Assembly: GCA_009780485.1 (NCBI GenBank)
Contig: WQZZ01000010.1
Location: 1 to 34,476, forward strand
Source: Defluviitaleaceae bacterium
GTDB taxonomy: Bacteria; Bacillota; Clostridia; Lachnospirales; WRAX01
Direction of reading: 5' to 3'
Length of the DNA: 34,476 nucleotides
Numbering within the stretch: the stretch's first letter is position 1; each line of letters starts with the position of its first letter. The notes beneath the pieces were generated by a model. That model had not been told where the DNA came from, did not search any database, and saw only the letters and a program-made list of their open reading frames with translations. A program made the translations under genes and the position numbers. This document shows, in pieces, positions 18,572 through 28,480 of this stretch.

Positions 18572-19597
18572 TTGGAGAGACACGTTGGAATTGCGGGGAT
18601 TGGCACATATATTCCCCAAAGTTTTATGACAGCGGGAGAGATTTCCGATGCCACAGGTGGCGTGTGGAGCGAGGATGCTGTCATAAACAAGCTTGGAATT
18701 GTGAAAAAACCCGTCACCGATGAAGTTGGGACGCAGGAAATGGGATATTTGGCGGCGAAGGCTTGCTTGGAAAATGCAGGGATAAGTCCTTTAGAAATTG
18801 ACGTGATTTTGTGCATGGGCGAGGAATACAAGGAATTTCCTTTGACAACCTCGGCTTTGTATATCCAAGACAAACTTGGTGCTGTAAACGCTTGGGGTAT
18901 TGACGTGCAAAACCGTTGTTGCACTGCCGTTTCTGCCATAAAAATGGCGAAAGATATGTTGATGGCGGATGACGAGATTGACACAATTCTCATTGCGGGC
19001 GGTTATCGCAACGGCGACTTCATTGATTATACTGACAGCAATGTGTCGTTTATGTTTAACTTGGCGGCAGGGGGCGGAGCAATCCTTCTTCGCAAAAATC
19101 TTGGTAAAAATTTAGTGCTTGGCAGTCATATCATTGCAGATGCAAGCTTAAACCGTACTGCTGGGGTTGAAATTGGCGGGCAAGTAAATCCAATAAACGC
19201 TGAAAATTTTGAAGAAGCACGTCGCTCTCTACGTTTGATGGATGCCGAAACCATGAAAAACCGTTTGAACGCAGTGAGCATGGATAATTGGCATACTTGC
19301 ATCAACCGTGCTTTTGAAAAGTCTGGTTTACCCTGCTCTGCCATGGACTATTTAGCGATTTTGCATATCAAGCCAAGCGGGCATCGTGGGATGCTTGCAG
19401 ATTTAGGCTTGACGGATGACCAGTCTATATATCTTGAAGATTTTGGACATATAGGACAGGTTGACCAAATTTTGTCCTTGGAGCTGGCTTTGAAGCAAGG
19501 CAAGGTTGGGGAAGGTTCGGTTGTATGTATGTTGTCCGCTGGAATCGGCTATGTTTGGGCGGCTTCTGTTATTAAGTGGGGGGAATTTAAGGTATGA
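18572..19597 (+). CDS. KASIII-like (3-oxoacyl-ACP synthase III/thiolase-superfamily) protein
   Basis: IAGIGTYIPQSFMTAGEISDATGG, VQNRCCTAVSAIKMA (nucleophile Cys), LHIKPSGHRGM, DFGHIGQVDQILSL. Confidence 0.82.
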   Translation: MERHVGIAGIGTYIPQSFMTAGEISDATGGVWSEDAVINKLGIVKKPVTDEVGTQEMGYLAAKACLENAGISPLEIDVILCMGEEYKEFPLTTSALYIQDKLGAVNAWGIDVQNRCCTAVSAIKMAKDMLMADDEIDTILIAGGYRNGDFIDYTDSNVSFMFNLAAGGGAILLRKNLGKNLVLGSHIIADASLNRTAGVEIGGQVNPINAENFEEARRSLRLMDAETMKNRLNAVSMDNWHTCINRAFEKSGLPCSAMDYLAILHIKPSGHRGMLADLGLTDDQSIYLEDFGHIGQVDQILSLELALKQGKVGEGSVVCMLSAGIGYVWAASVIKWGEFKV

Positions 19598-20466
19598 GTA
19601 TTTTTGTACAAATCCTTTTCAACAGCTTGGAAGCGGGCGGGATTTATGCACTTGCTACCCTTGGCGTAATCCTGATATTTCGCACATCCTCTGCCTTTAA
19701 CTATGCCCAAGGGGTTATCTCCATGTTTTGTGCCTTTATCGCAGCAAATTTTCTCCACTCTACAGGTATGAATGTTTGGGTCGCTACCATCTTTGGTCTG
19801 TTTTCGGCATTGCTTGTGGGAATTTTCATAGATAGGGTGGTAATTTCTCGTACGATAAACTTACATTCTGTGTCAAAACAAATTATAACCCTTGGTCTTG
19901 TTATTGTATTTTTGGGGCTTGCCCCTATGTTTTTCGGGGTTGACCCTATGACATATCCACGTTTTGCCCATGGTGCTGTCACTGTTGCCGGGGCAAACAT
20001 TACCCATGGTGCGATTATCAACATTTCTATTGGTATCATGGTTGTTGCGATTTTGTTTTTTGTCATACAAAAGACAAAATGGGGGCTGGCTGTCCGTGCC
20101 ACGGCTTCCAACGGTTTGGTTGCCCGTTTGATGGGCATACCCACCCCTGTTGTAACCATGGGGGCGTGGGCGATTGCGGCGGCTCTTGGTACACTAGCGG
20201 CGGTTATGCGTGCACCTGACACCATGGTTAACCTTGTAATGATGGACAGCATCCAAATCACGGCTTTGCTTGCTTGTGTTTTGGGGGGTCTTGGCACTTT
20301 CCATGGACCTGTGATTGCGGCATACCTTATCAGCCTTGGACGTGCCTTGGTAGCCTTCTACATAAGTCCAACTTGGAGCGAGGCAATCATTTACATCCTA
20401 ATTCTTCTGGTGCTTATGTTTGCACCCAATGGCATTTTCGGCAAAAAAGTGCTGAAGAAAGTTTAG
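19594..20466 (+). CDS. branched-chain amino acid-type ABC transporter permease (LivH-like)
   Basis: FNSLEAGGIYALATLGVILIFRTSSAFNYAQGVISM..., GLVARLMGIPTPVVTMGAWAIAAALG. Confidence 0.95.
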   Translation: MSIFVQILFNSLEAGGIYALATLGVILIFRTSSAFNYAQGVISMFCAFIAANFLHSTGMNVWVATIFGLFSALLVGIFIDRVVISRTINLHSVSKQIITLGLVIVFLGLAPMFFGVDPMTYPRFAHGAVTVAGANITHGAIINISIGIMVVAILFFVIQKTKWGLAVRATASNGLVARLMGIPTPVVTMGAWAIAAALGTLAAVMRAPDTMVNLVMMDSIQITALLACVLGGLGTFHGPVIAAYLISLGRALVAFYISPTWSEAIIYILILLVLMFAPNGIFGKKVLKKV

Positions 20467-20472
20467 GAGGGT

Positions 20473-21522
20473 ATGGATATGAATAAAGTTTTTGGAACAA
20501 TCAAAAAAACACAGCCATATCTTGGTTTTCTGATTTTGGGAGGGATTTTGTCCCTTGCCCCTGCACTTGTGGCAAATACCCAATGGTTTTTATTCGCATG
20601 GCTTACCATTTTTGCGGGCTTTGTGGTGTATTCCATTGCCAGCCTTGGGATGAACATTTTGATGGGCTATGGTGGCTTGGCAAGCCTTGGAACTGCTGGC
20701 TTTATGGGTCTGGGTGCGTACCTTACCATGGTTTTGACTGTGGATTTGGGGTTAAGCTTCTTCCCCGTTCTCATCCTTACGATTTTGGCGACGACAGTGC
20801 TTGGGATTTTGGTTGGACTAATATCTTTGCGTGTGGAAGGGTTTTTCCTTGCCATCGCCACACTGGTAATCGCTGAAATGCTTCGCCAAGTGTTTCAACA
20901 GATGCCTTTGCTTGGCGGACACGCAGGGCGTACAATGCCAGCATTTCCAACCATTTCGATTTTTGGCATCGCTGAATGGACATTAAACCGAAACCAGACA
21001 TATATAATGCTTGTAATTTTCCTAGTAATTGCCATGTTTGTGACGCAACTTTTGTTCAAGTCAGCAACAGGGCGGGCATTATCTGCCATGCGAGGAAGTG
21101 AGTCAGCTGCCGCTGCCATGGGTATAAGCATTTTCCGTGGTAGATTGTTGGCATTTGCCCTTGCTTCTGGTTTTGCGGGGGCGGCTGGGTCATTGTTCAT
21201 GTTTTTCATGCCTTTCACCAACCCGAACCACTGGAACTTAGTGCTTTCTCTCTTTATCTTTGCGGTTGTGGTTATTGGTGGTGTACGTTCGGTTGCTGGC
21301 ACTGTACTTGGTGCGTTTATCGTGTTTGCCGTACCCCAGTTGTTTATCGCCCGCCTACCAATTATTGGTGACATAAGTGGCATGGACTTCGTGTTCACAG
21401 GTGTTTTGATTATCGTGGTTGTGCTTTTCTACCCCGCTGGTCTTGTATATATGCCTATAAGTATTAAAAACGGCATCACAAAGCTGATTAACAAACGTAA
21501 GAAAGGAGGCGAAACGGCATGA
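20473..21522 (+). CDS. branched-chain amino acid-type ABC transporter permease (LivM-like)
   Basis: SLGMNILMGYGGLASLGTAGFMGLGAYLTMVL, SATGRALSAMRGSESAAAAMGISIFRGRLLAFALASGFAGAAGSL. Confidence 0.95.
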   Translation: MDMNKVFGTIKKTQPYLGFLILGGILSLAPALVANTQWFLFAWLTIFAGFVVYSIASLGMNILMGYGGLASLGTAGFMGLGAYLTMVLTVDLGLSFFPVLILTILATTVLGILVGLISLRVEGFFLAIATLVIAEMLRQVFQQMPLLGGHAGRTMPAFPTISIFGIAEWTLNRNQTYIMLVIFLVIAMFVTQLLFKSATGRALSAMRGSESAAAAMGISIFRGRLLAFALASGFAGAAGSLFMFFMPFTNPNHWNLVLSLFIFAVVVIGGVRSVAGTVLGAFIVFAVPQLFIARLPIIGDISGMDFVFTGVLIIVVVLFYPAGLVYMPISIKNGITKLINKRKKGGETA

Positions 21523-22322
21523 GCATCCTTTTAAGCGTAGAAAATTTGTCCATTGCCTTCGGTGGGCTGAAAGCCGTGGATGATTTGACTTTCGAGATGA
21601 ACCATGGTGAAATTTATGGCATCATAGGTCCAAACGGAGCGGGTAAAACCACCGCATTTAACTGCATTACGCAATTTTACAAGCCAAACGCAGGCAAAAT
21701 TCTATTTGACAGCAAAAAGAATGGCGTGATGGACTTGGTTGGCTTGAAGCCACATCAAGTAATTGGACATGGGCTTGTCCGCACATTCCAAAATGTGGAG
21801 TTAATTTCGTCCTTGTCGGTGATTGACAATTTGCTTGTTGGGGCGCATATCGCTTTCAAGTCCACATTGCCAGAGCAAATTTTCCGCCTGCCACGTGCAA
21901 GGCGTGAAGAAAAGCAATTGCGTGAAAGAGCTATGGAAGTCCTCGAAATGCTTGACCTAACCCATATCGCCCATATGCCAGCAACCATGCAACCTTACGG
22001 ATACCAAAAAAAGCTAGAGCTTGGTCGCACCCTTATGATGTCACCAAAACTTATTATACTTGATGAACCAGCGGCAGGGCTTAATGAAGTGGAAACCGAG
22101 GGGCTTATCAACATTGTGCAGAGCGTAGCAAAAGACCTAAATTGTGGCATTTTGCTGATTGAGCATGATATGAATTTTGTTTCAAAACTTTGCAATCGTA
22201 TTTGTGCTATAAGCTTTGGTAAAAGGCTTGCAATTGGCACACCTGACGAGATTAAGGCACATCCTGATGTGCGGGAAGCATACCTTGGCAAAAGTGATGA
22301 AGGGGGTGATGTTGATGGCTAA
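21519..22322 (+). CDS. ABC transporter ATP-binding protein (LivG-like)
   Basis: GIIGPNGAGKTTAFNCITQFYKPNAGKI, LVRTFQNVELISSLSVIDNLLVGAH, LILDEPAAGLNEVE. Confidence 0.95.
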   Translation: MSILLSVENLSIAFGGLKAVDDLTFEMNHGEIYGIIGPNGAGKTTAFNCITQFYKPNAGKILFDSKKNGVMDLVGLKPHQVIGHGLVRTFQNVELISSLSVIDNLLVGAHIAFKSTLPEQIFRLPRARREEKQLRERAMEVLEMLDLTHIAHMPATMQPYGYQKKLELGRTLMMSPKLIILDEPAAGLNEVETEGLINIVQSVAKDLNCGILLIEHDMNFVSKLCNRICAISFGKRLAIGTPDEIKAHPDVREAYLGKSDEGGDVDG

Positions 22323-23034
22323 TATCGCACTGGACATCAAAGGCTTGACGGTGCAGTACGGCTATATCACCGCCGTCAAGGGGGTGGATATGCAAATCCC
22401 GCAGGGGGGGCTTGTTGCCCTTCTCGGCTCTAATGGTGCTGGCAAATCCAGCATTTTGAAGGCGATTTCTGGGGCTGTCCCTGCAAAAGGCGAAATGACC
22501 TTTTTCGGAGATAACATCAGCGGAATGATTTCCAACAAAATCACTAAACGAGGACTTTTCTCCGTGCCTGAGGGTAGGCAAATTTTTAATGACCTTACCG
22601 TGGAAGAAAACTTACGGACAGGAATGTTTACCCTTAAAGACAAAAAACAACAAGCCAGTAATTTCGAGCGTGTATACAGCTATTTCCCATTTTTGGCAGA
22701 GCGTAAGAAGCAAGTCGCCCAAACCCTGTCGGGCGGGGAACAACAAATGCTTGCCATGGGCAGAGCATTGATGGGAAGTCCAAAAATGCTTATTTTGGAC
22801 GAACCGTCCCTAGGGCTTGCCCCTCTAATTGTCCAGCAAATTTTTGACATTGTGCAACAAATTAGGGATGACGGCACAACAGTGCTGATTGTGGAGCAAA
22901 ACGCCCTCGGGGCATTGAAAATCGCTGATTATGCCTATGTTTTAGAGCTTGGCAATATCATAATGCAGGGCGAGGCAAAGGAACTTATAAAAGACCCGAC
23001 CCTCATCGAGGCGTATTTGGGCAAATCTGAATAA
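22315..23034 (+). CDS. ABC transporter ATP-binding protein (LivF-like); start trimmed
   Basis: ALLGSNGAGKSSILKAISG, SVPEGRQIFNDLTVEENLRTGMF, LSGGEQQMLAMGRALMGSPKMLILDEPSLGLAPL. Confidence 0.95.
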   Translation: MANIALDIKGLTVQYGYITAVKGVDMQIPQGGLVALLGSNGAGKSSILKAISGAVPAKGEMTFFGDNISGMISNKITKRGLFSVPEGRQIFNDLTVEENLRTGMFTLKDKKQQASNFERVYSYFPFLAERKKQVAQTLSGGEQQMLAMGRALMGSPKMLILDEPSLGLAPLIVQQIFDIVQQIRDDGTTVLIVEQNALGALKIADYAYVLELGNIIMQGEAKELIKDPTLIEAYLGKSE

Positions 23035-23082
23035 TTTAGCAATTACCGTCAAAGGGCGGTTAAAAATAAGGAGGAAACGAAA

Positions 23083-24381
23083 ATGAAGAAAAAATTATTT
23101 ACCCTTGCAGCTTTGGCTGCTATGACAATCGGTGTGATGTCATTTACAGCTTGCGGTGGCAATGACGATGATGCGGGCGGGCAACCCCAAGGTGTTACAG
23201 GCACTGCTGGTACACATTCTCAAGGTGTTACAGACACCACGATTTACATCGGTAACACAGCCGCCACTTCTGGTGCTTTTGCTGCTGTTGGTGTGCCTTT
23301 TAACCATGGTCTGCAATCCTATCTTGACATTGTAAACGCCGCTGGTGGTGTCCACGGTAGGCAAATCCAACTTGTTCACCATGATGATGGCTTTGACGCA
23401 GTAAACGGTCTTGCCTTCACCGAACAACTTATCCATGATGACCGTATTTTTGCCCTTGTTGGTCATTTCGGAACACCGACCATCGGTGCAACCTTGCCAA
23501 TGCTAAAAGAAACTGGTATTCCAGCAGTTTATTTTGCAGCAGGTATTTCTCAGCTTTATATGCCGTATGCGACCACCGTTGCGGAAGGTCAGCGTCTTTT
23601 CCCTGTGCAACCACTGTTCCGTCCAGAAGGTCATATCTTGGCAGCACGTGTAATTGACGAATATGCTCCAAGCACCATCGGCGTAATTTTCTCCAATGAT
23701 GAAGCGGGTCAAGACCTTATTAGCGGTATCCGCTCTCAAGTGGCGGAAATTGGTGGCGTAAACCTTGTTGAAGCCCAAATCACTCCTGCTGACGCTGGCT
23801 CAATCTCTCCTGCTGTTTTGACTATGTATGCTCAAAATGTGGATGTTATCATAGTTGCTACTTTGCAAGGTGACTTTCCAGCGGTTGTAAACTCTATCGT
23901 TGGTCAAGGGCTTAACGTACCTGTGTTTACTTCATACGTAAGTGCTGCCCCAATCATCATCCAAGGTTTTGCAGCGGACTATCTTGGTGCAAATGCCACT
24001 TTCCCTGTTTATGTAACCAGCTGGCTTAGCATCTTTGACGATGAAGGCGAACTTGTTGACGATTACTGGGCATTTGCTGAGGGCGTTGGCGAAGACATGG
24101 CTTTGAACACCTTTGCAATGGCTGGCTGGGTTGCTGCAAGCACCTTCGTCCAAGGTTTGCGTGCCATGGGTAATGTGGATTATGTTACTTGGGAAGGTCT
24201 GACAAGTGCTTTGGAAGCGAACACTGTAAGCCTGCCAATGGGCGGTATCATGGACTTTTCAAATGGTGTAAGAACTGGTACAACTGCCATGGCATTGCTT
24301 CGTGCTGATGTGGATGGTGGCGAATGGTCGCCTTTGCGTGGTATGGAGCAACTTGAAGATATTGTAAACCGTATCAACTAA
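23083..24381 (+). CDS. ABC transporter substrate-binding lipoprotein (LivK-like)
   Basis: Signal peptide MKKKLFTLAALAAMTIGVMSFTAC; periplasmic-binding fold TIYIGNTAATSGAFAAVGVPFNHGLQSYLDIVNAAGGVHGRQIQLVHHDDGFD. Confidence 0.93.
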   Translation: MKKKLFTLAALAAMTIGVMSFTACGGNDDDAGGQPQGVTGTAGTHSQGVTDTTIYIGNTAATSGAFAAVGVPFNHGLQSYLDIVNAAGGVHGRQIQLVHHDDGFDAVNGLAFTEQLIHDDRIFALVGHFGTPTIGATLPMLKETGIPAVYFAAGISQLYMPYATTVAEGQRLFPVQPLFRPEGHILAARVIDEYAPSTIGVIFSNDEAGQDLISGIRSQVAEIGGVNLVEAQITPADAGSISPAVLTMYAQNVDVIIVATLQGDFPAVVNSIVGQGLNVPVFTSYVSAAPIIIQGFAADYLGANATFPVYVTSWLSIFDDEGELVDDYWAFAEGVGEDMALNTFAMAGWVAASTFVQGLRAMGNVDYVTWEGLTSALEANTVSLPMGGIMDFSNGVRTGTTAMALLRADVDGGEWSPLRGMEQLEDIVNRIN

Positions 24382-24397
24382 TACAGGAGGCATGTCT

Positions 24398-25696
24398 ATG
24401 TATGACAATAAAATCATAACCATAGACCAAGCCGTCAAACTTGTTAAATCTGATTATCATATTGTCACGGGGCTTGGTGCTGTCGAGGCCCGTGACTTTA
24501 TGGAAAATTTGCACCACATTGCAGGGGATGTTCGCAATGTGACCATAACTAACTGCCTGCCAATGTCTGGCGGGCAGTTTATGGATGCAGAGTTTTCGGA
24601 CAGCTTTAATATTGACGGTTGGTTTTACAGTGGGGGATTACGCTCTGCTCATAAAAACGGCAATGTAAGCTTTGTGCCAAATCACTTGCATTTGGCAGGG
24701 GAAAAGCGACTTTTCCATGCTAAGCCCAATATTTATGTTGGGGTGGCGACCATGCCTGACAAACACGGCTATATGTCCCTGTCACTGAGTAATACCTATG
24801 AAAGACGGATGATTGAGGCGGCTGACATTGTAATTTTGGAGATTAACCCAAAATTCCCCCGTACTTTTGGGGATTTGGAAGTTCATGTGGATGAAGTTGA
24901 CTATCTCGTTGAGACAGATTATGGCCCGCCCATCATCCCCGACAGCGAGCCTAGTGAAAAAGACCGTATAATCAGCAAATATATCACCGAATATATAAAT
25001 GATGGGGATTGTTTGCAACTTGGCATCGGAAGTATTCCAAATGCCGTGGCGGAAGGGCTGGTGGACAAAAAAGACCTTGGTATACACACAGAAATGCTTG
25101 GTTCTGGACTTATGAAGCTTGCAAAACTTGGTGTTGCTAATGGACGTCACAAAAATTTTTATCCAAACAAACTTGTGGCGACTTTCGCCCTTGGCACACA
25201 GGAATTGTATGACTTTTTGGATGACAACCCAAGTGTGTTAATCCTTGACGGAAATTTTGTCAATGACCCCGCCGTCATTGCTCAAAATGACAACCAAATC
25301 AGCATAAACACAACAATTGAGATTGATTTGACGGGTCAGTGTTGTTCTGAATCTCTTGGGCATATGCAGTTTAGCGGTACAGGCGGGCAAGCGGACACAG
25401 TTATTGGGGCGCAAAAGTCCAAAAATGGTAAAAGCTTTATCGCCCTACATTCGACGGCGATGGTGCGTGGGACAGATGGTGAACGCCATGAGGTATCAAA
25501 AATCGTAGCAACCCTAAAACCTGGGGCAATCGTTTCTTTGTCCCGTAATGACGTGGATTTTGTGGTGACGGAATATGGTGTCGCATCACTTCGTGGCACA
25601 AATGTTAAAGAGCGTGTACATCGTCTTATTGGCATCGCCCACCCAAGTTTCCGTGAAGATTTGATGAAACAAGCAAAAGAGCTTATGTATATCTAA
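24398..25696 (+). CDS. acetyl-CoA hydrolase/transferase-family CoA-transferase (4-hydroxybutyrate/butyryl-CoA:acetate type)
   Basis: LQLGIGSIPNAVAEGL, HTEMLGSGLMKL, FSGTGGQADTVIGAQKSKNGKSFIAL, EYGVASLRGTNVKERVHRLIGIAHPSFRE. Confidence 0.93.
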   Translation: MYDNKIITIDQAVKLVKSDYHIVTGLGAVEARDFMENLHHIAGDVRNVTITNCLPMSGGQFMDAEFSDSFNIDGWFYSGGLRSAHKNGNVSFVPNHLHLAGEKRLFHAKPNIYVGVATMPDKHGYMSLSLSNTYERRMIEAADIVILEINPKFPRTFGDLEVHVDEVDYLVETDYGPPIIPDSEPSEKDRIISKYITEYINDGDCLQLGIGSIPNAVAEGLVDKKDLGIHTEMLGSGLMKLAKLGVANGRHKNFYPNKLVATFALGTQELYDFLDDNPSVLILDGNFVNDPAVIAQNDNQISINTTIEIDLTGQCCSESLGHMQFSGTGGQADTVIGAQKSKNGKSFIALHSTAMVRGTDGERHEVSKIVATLKPGAIVSLSRNDVDFVVTEYGVASLRGTNVKERVHRLIGIAHPSFREDLMKQAKELMYI

Positions 25697-25710
25697 GGGG
25701 GTAAAAAATT

Positions 25711-26526
25711 ATGGCTTTTTTTGAAATAAACGGCAAAAATATTTATTATGAAGTCCATGGGGAAGGGACGCCCGTTGTACTGCTAAACGGCATTATGATG
25801 TCCACCCCTAGCTGGCAGATGTTTGTCCCAGCCTTGTCGTCAAATAATAAGCTAATTTTAGTGGATTTTTTTGACCAAGGGCAATCCCATAAGATGGTTG
25901 ACGAGGAATATGACCAGATGTTGCAAGTAAGCGTGGTCAAGAGCTTGCTTGAGCATTTAGGGCTTCCAAAAGCCAATATTGCAGGTGTTTCCTATGGTGG
26001 AAATGTCGCCCTTCGCTTTGCCATTGAGCATCCCCAAATGGTGGATAAACTTGCAATTTTCCACGCCGCCCCAAAAACAGGTGCATGGCTTCGTGACGTG
26101 GGCAAAAGCTGGATTTTAAGTATGGATTGCCCCGAAAATTTTTACAACACGTCAATCCCTGTGATTTATTCGCCAGAGTTTTATAATGGCAACCCAGATT
26201 GGGTGGAGGTGCGTAAAAACTTCTTGACCACCCATGTTTTCACAAACCAAGATTTCATGCAGGCTATGGCACGCCTTAGTCACTCGTCATACAGCTATGA
26301 TGTCAGCGACAAGCTGGACAAAATAACAGCAAAAACCCTAATTGTAGCGGCAGATAGCGACCCGCTAACCCCATATGCAGACCAAAAAGCCCTTAAAGAC
26401 GGCATCAAAGATGCCGAACTTGTCCTTCTACCAAATTGTGGTCACGCTTCAATGTATGAAAAACCAACCCTTTTTGCCAGCCTAATTACTGGCTTTGTAA
26501 ACACAGATTTTACGGGACTTCAATAA
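25711..26526 (+). CDS. alpha/beta hydrolase
   Basis: EVHGEGTPVVLLNGIMMS, ANIAGVSYGGNVALRFAIEHP (nucleophile elbow GVSYGG), LIVAADSDPLTPY, NCGHASMYEKP. Confidence 0.92.
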   Translation: MAFFEINGKNIYYEVHGEGTPVVLLNGIMMSTPSWQMFVPALSSNNKLILVDFFDQGQSHKMVDEEYDQMLQVSVVKSLLEHLGLPKANIAGVSYGGNVALRFAIEHPQMVDKLAIFHAAPKTGAWLRDVGKSWILSMDCPENFYNTSIPVIYSPEFYNGNPDWVEVRKNFLTTHVFTNQDFMQAMARLSHSSYSYDVSDKLDKITAKTLIVAADSDPLTPYADQKALKDGIKDAELVLLPNCGHASMYEKPTLFASLITGFVNTDFTGLQ

Positions 26527-26544
26527 TATTTGAGGAGGAAAAAT

Positions 26545-27666
26545 ATGGATTTTAGTTTATCAAAAAAACATTTGCTTATGCAAGAATTGTTTCGTCGGTT
26601 TGCCGAAAAAGAAGTAAAACCCCTTGCTGCCGAGGTGGATGAAAAAGAAATTTTTCCATACGGCACTGTGGATTTGCTTGGCAAATACGGGATGCTTGGT
26701 ATCCCATGGTCAGCGGATAATTTGTCATATACCCTATGTGTGGAAGAAATGAGCAAGCATTGTGCAACAACAGGGGTTATTGTGTCTGCCCACACAAGCT
26801 TGTGTGCTGCCCCCATATCCGATTGGGGTACGGCAGAACAAAAGGGGAAATATCTTTCAAAACTTGCCAGCGGAGAATGGCTTGGAGCCTTTGGTCTAAC
26901 TGAAGCTGGAGCGGGGACTGATGCGGCAGGTCAGCAAACAAAAGCCGTCCTTGATGGTGACAATTATATCCTAAACGGCACAAAAATTTTCATCACAAAC
27001 GCCGATGCTGCCCATGTGTATATCATCATCGCCATGACTGACAAAAGCCAAGGAACAAGAGGACTTTCTGCATTTATCGTTGAAAAGGATATGCCTGGTT
27101 TTTCCATTGGCAAAAAAGAGGATAAAATGGGCATCCGTGGCTCTTTGACCTGCGAGCTGATTATGGAAAATTGCATCATCCCTAAGGGAAACTTGCTGGG
27201 CAAAGAAGGGGAAGGCTTCAAAGTCGCCATGAAAACATTGGATGGCGGACGCATCGGAATTGCCGCCCAAGCCCTCGGAATCGCCCAAGGGGCAATTGAC
27301 ACCACCGTGGCATATGTGCGGGAGAGAAAGCAGTTTGGCAAGCGTATTTCCCAATTCCAAAACACACAATTCGAGCTGGCAGATATGCAAACAAAAGTGG
27401 ATGCCGCCCGCCTTTTAACCTATCGTGCTGCAAACCTTAAAGATGCTGGCAAAAAATACACCAGCGAAGCTGCCATGGCGAAACTTTTTGCATCAGAAGT
27501 GGCAAGCGACGTGACACGTCGTTGCCTGCAACTTCACGGCGGATATGGGTATATCCGTGAATATCCTATCGAGCGGATGATGCGTGATGCAAAAATCACC
27601 GAGCTTTATGAGGGTACAAGTGAAGTGCAGAAAATGGTTATTGCTGCTGGTATGAAGGTTAATTAG
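26545..27666 (+). CDS. acyl-CoA dehydrogenase (butyryl-CoA dehydrogenase-like)
   Basis: GAFGLTEAGAGTDAAGQQTKAVLDGDNYILNGTKIFITNA, YVRERKQFGKRISQFQNTQFELADM, QLHGGYGYIREYPIERMMRDAKITELYEGTSEVQKMVIA. Confidence 0.96.
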   Translation: MDFSLSKKHLLMQELFRRFAEKEVKPLAAEVDEKEIFPYGTVDLLGKYGMLGIPWSADNLSYTLCVEEMSKHCATTGVIVSAHTSLCAAPISDWGTAEQKGKYLSKLASGEWLGAFGLTEAGAGTDAAGQQTKAVLDGDNYILNGTKIFITNADAAHVYIIIAMTDKSQGTRGLSAFIVEKDMPGFSIGKKEDKMGIRGSLTCELIMENCIIPKGNLLGKEGEGFKVAMKTLDGGRIGIAAQALGIAQGAIDTTVAYVRERKQFGKRISQFQNTQFELADMQTKVDAARLLTYRAANLKDAGKKYTSEAAMAKLFASEVASDVTRRCLQLHGGYGYIREYPIERMMRDAKITELYEGTSEVQKMVIAAGMKVN

Positions 27667-27676
27667 GAGGTATTGA

Positions 27677-28468
27677 ATGAAGATAATTGTTTGTGTAAAG
27701 CAAGTGCCAGATACCAACGAGGTGCGTCTTGACCCGAAAACTGGCACATTAATAAGGGAAGGTGTTCCAAGCATCATCAACCCCGATGATTTGTGCGGAA
27801 TTGAGGCAGCCTTGCGTTTGAAAGATGAATATGGTTGTCATGTGACGGCAGTCAGCATGGGACCACCACAAACAGATGTTGCCTTGCGGGAAGCTTTGGC
27901 GATGGGTTGTGACGAAGCGTATTTGGTTTCTGACCGTGCATTTGGCGGGGCGGACACATGGGCAACATCAAGCACGTTGGCAGGGGCAATCAAAAAACTT
28001 GGTTACGATTTGATAATAACAGGCAGACAGGCAATTGACGGGGACACTGCCCAAGTTGGACCGCAAATTGCAGAGCATTTGGGCATCCCGCAAGTAACCT
28101 ATGCCCAAGACATTGAAAAAACCGAGGGCAACGCCCTGATTGTACAACGTCAATATGAAGACAGGTATCAAAAAATCAAAATCAAATGCCCCGCTCTTGT
28201 GACTGCACTTTCAAGTCTTAACAAGCCACGTTATATGTCCGTTGCTGGCGTTGTTTCCGCATATGACACAAAAGAGGTCAAAACCCTCACTTTTGAGGAT
28301 TTGAAAGAATTTGTTAAGGAAGAAAATATCGGACTAAAAGGCTCGCCCACAAAGGTTAAAAAGTCTTTTCCCAAGCAGGTTAAAGCACAAGGCGTCAAGC
28401 ATGAAGTGGACGAAGACGATGCCGTTGAAATTATTGTGAAAAAGCTTAAAGAGCATTTTGTGATTTAG
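27677..28468 (+). CDS. etfB: electron transfer flavoprotein subunit beta
   Basis: MKIIVCVKQVPDTNEVRLDPKTGTLIREGVPSIINPDD, LIITGRQAIDGDTAQVGPQIAEHLGIPQVTYA. Confidence 0.96.
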   Translation: MKIIVCVKQVPDTNEVRLDPKTGTLIREGVPSIINPDDLCGIEAALRLKDEYGCHVTAVSMGPPQTDVALREALAMGCDEAYLVSDRAFGGADTWATSSTLAGAIKKLGYDLIITGRQAIDGDTAQVGPQIAEHLGIPQVTYAQDIEKTEGNALIVQRQYEDRYQKIKIKCPALVTALSSLNKPRYMSVAGVVSAYDTKEVKTLTFEDLKEFVKEENIGLKGSPTKVKKSFPKQVKAQGVKHEVDEDDAVEIIVKKLKEHFVI

Positions 28469-28480
28469 GGAGGTGAAATT

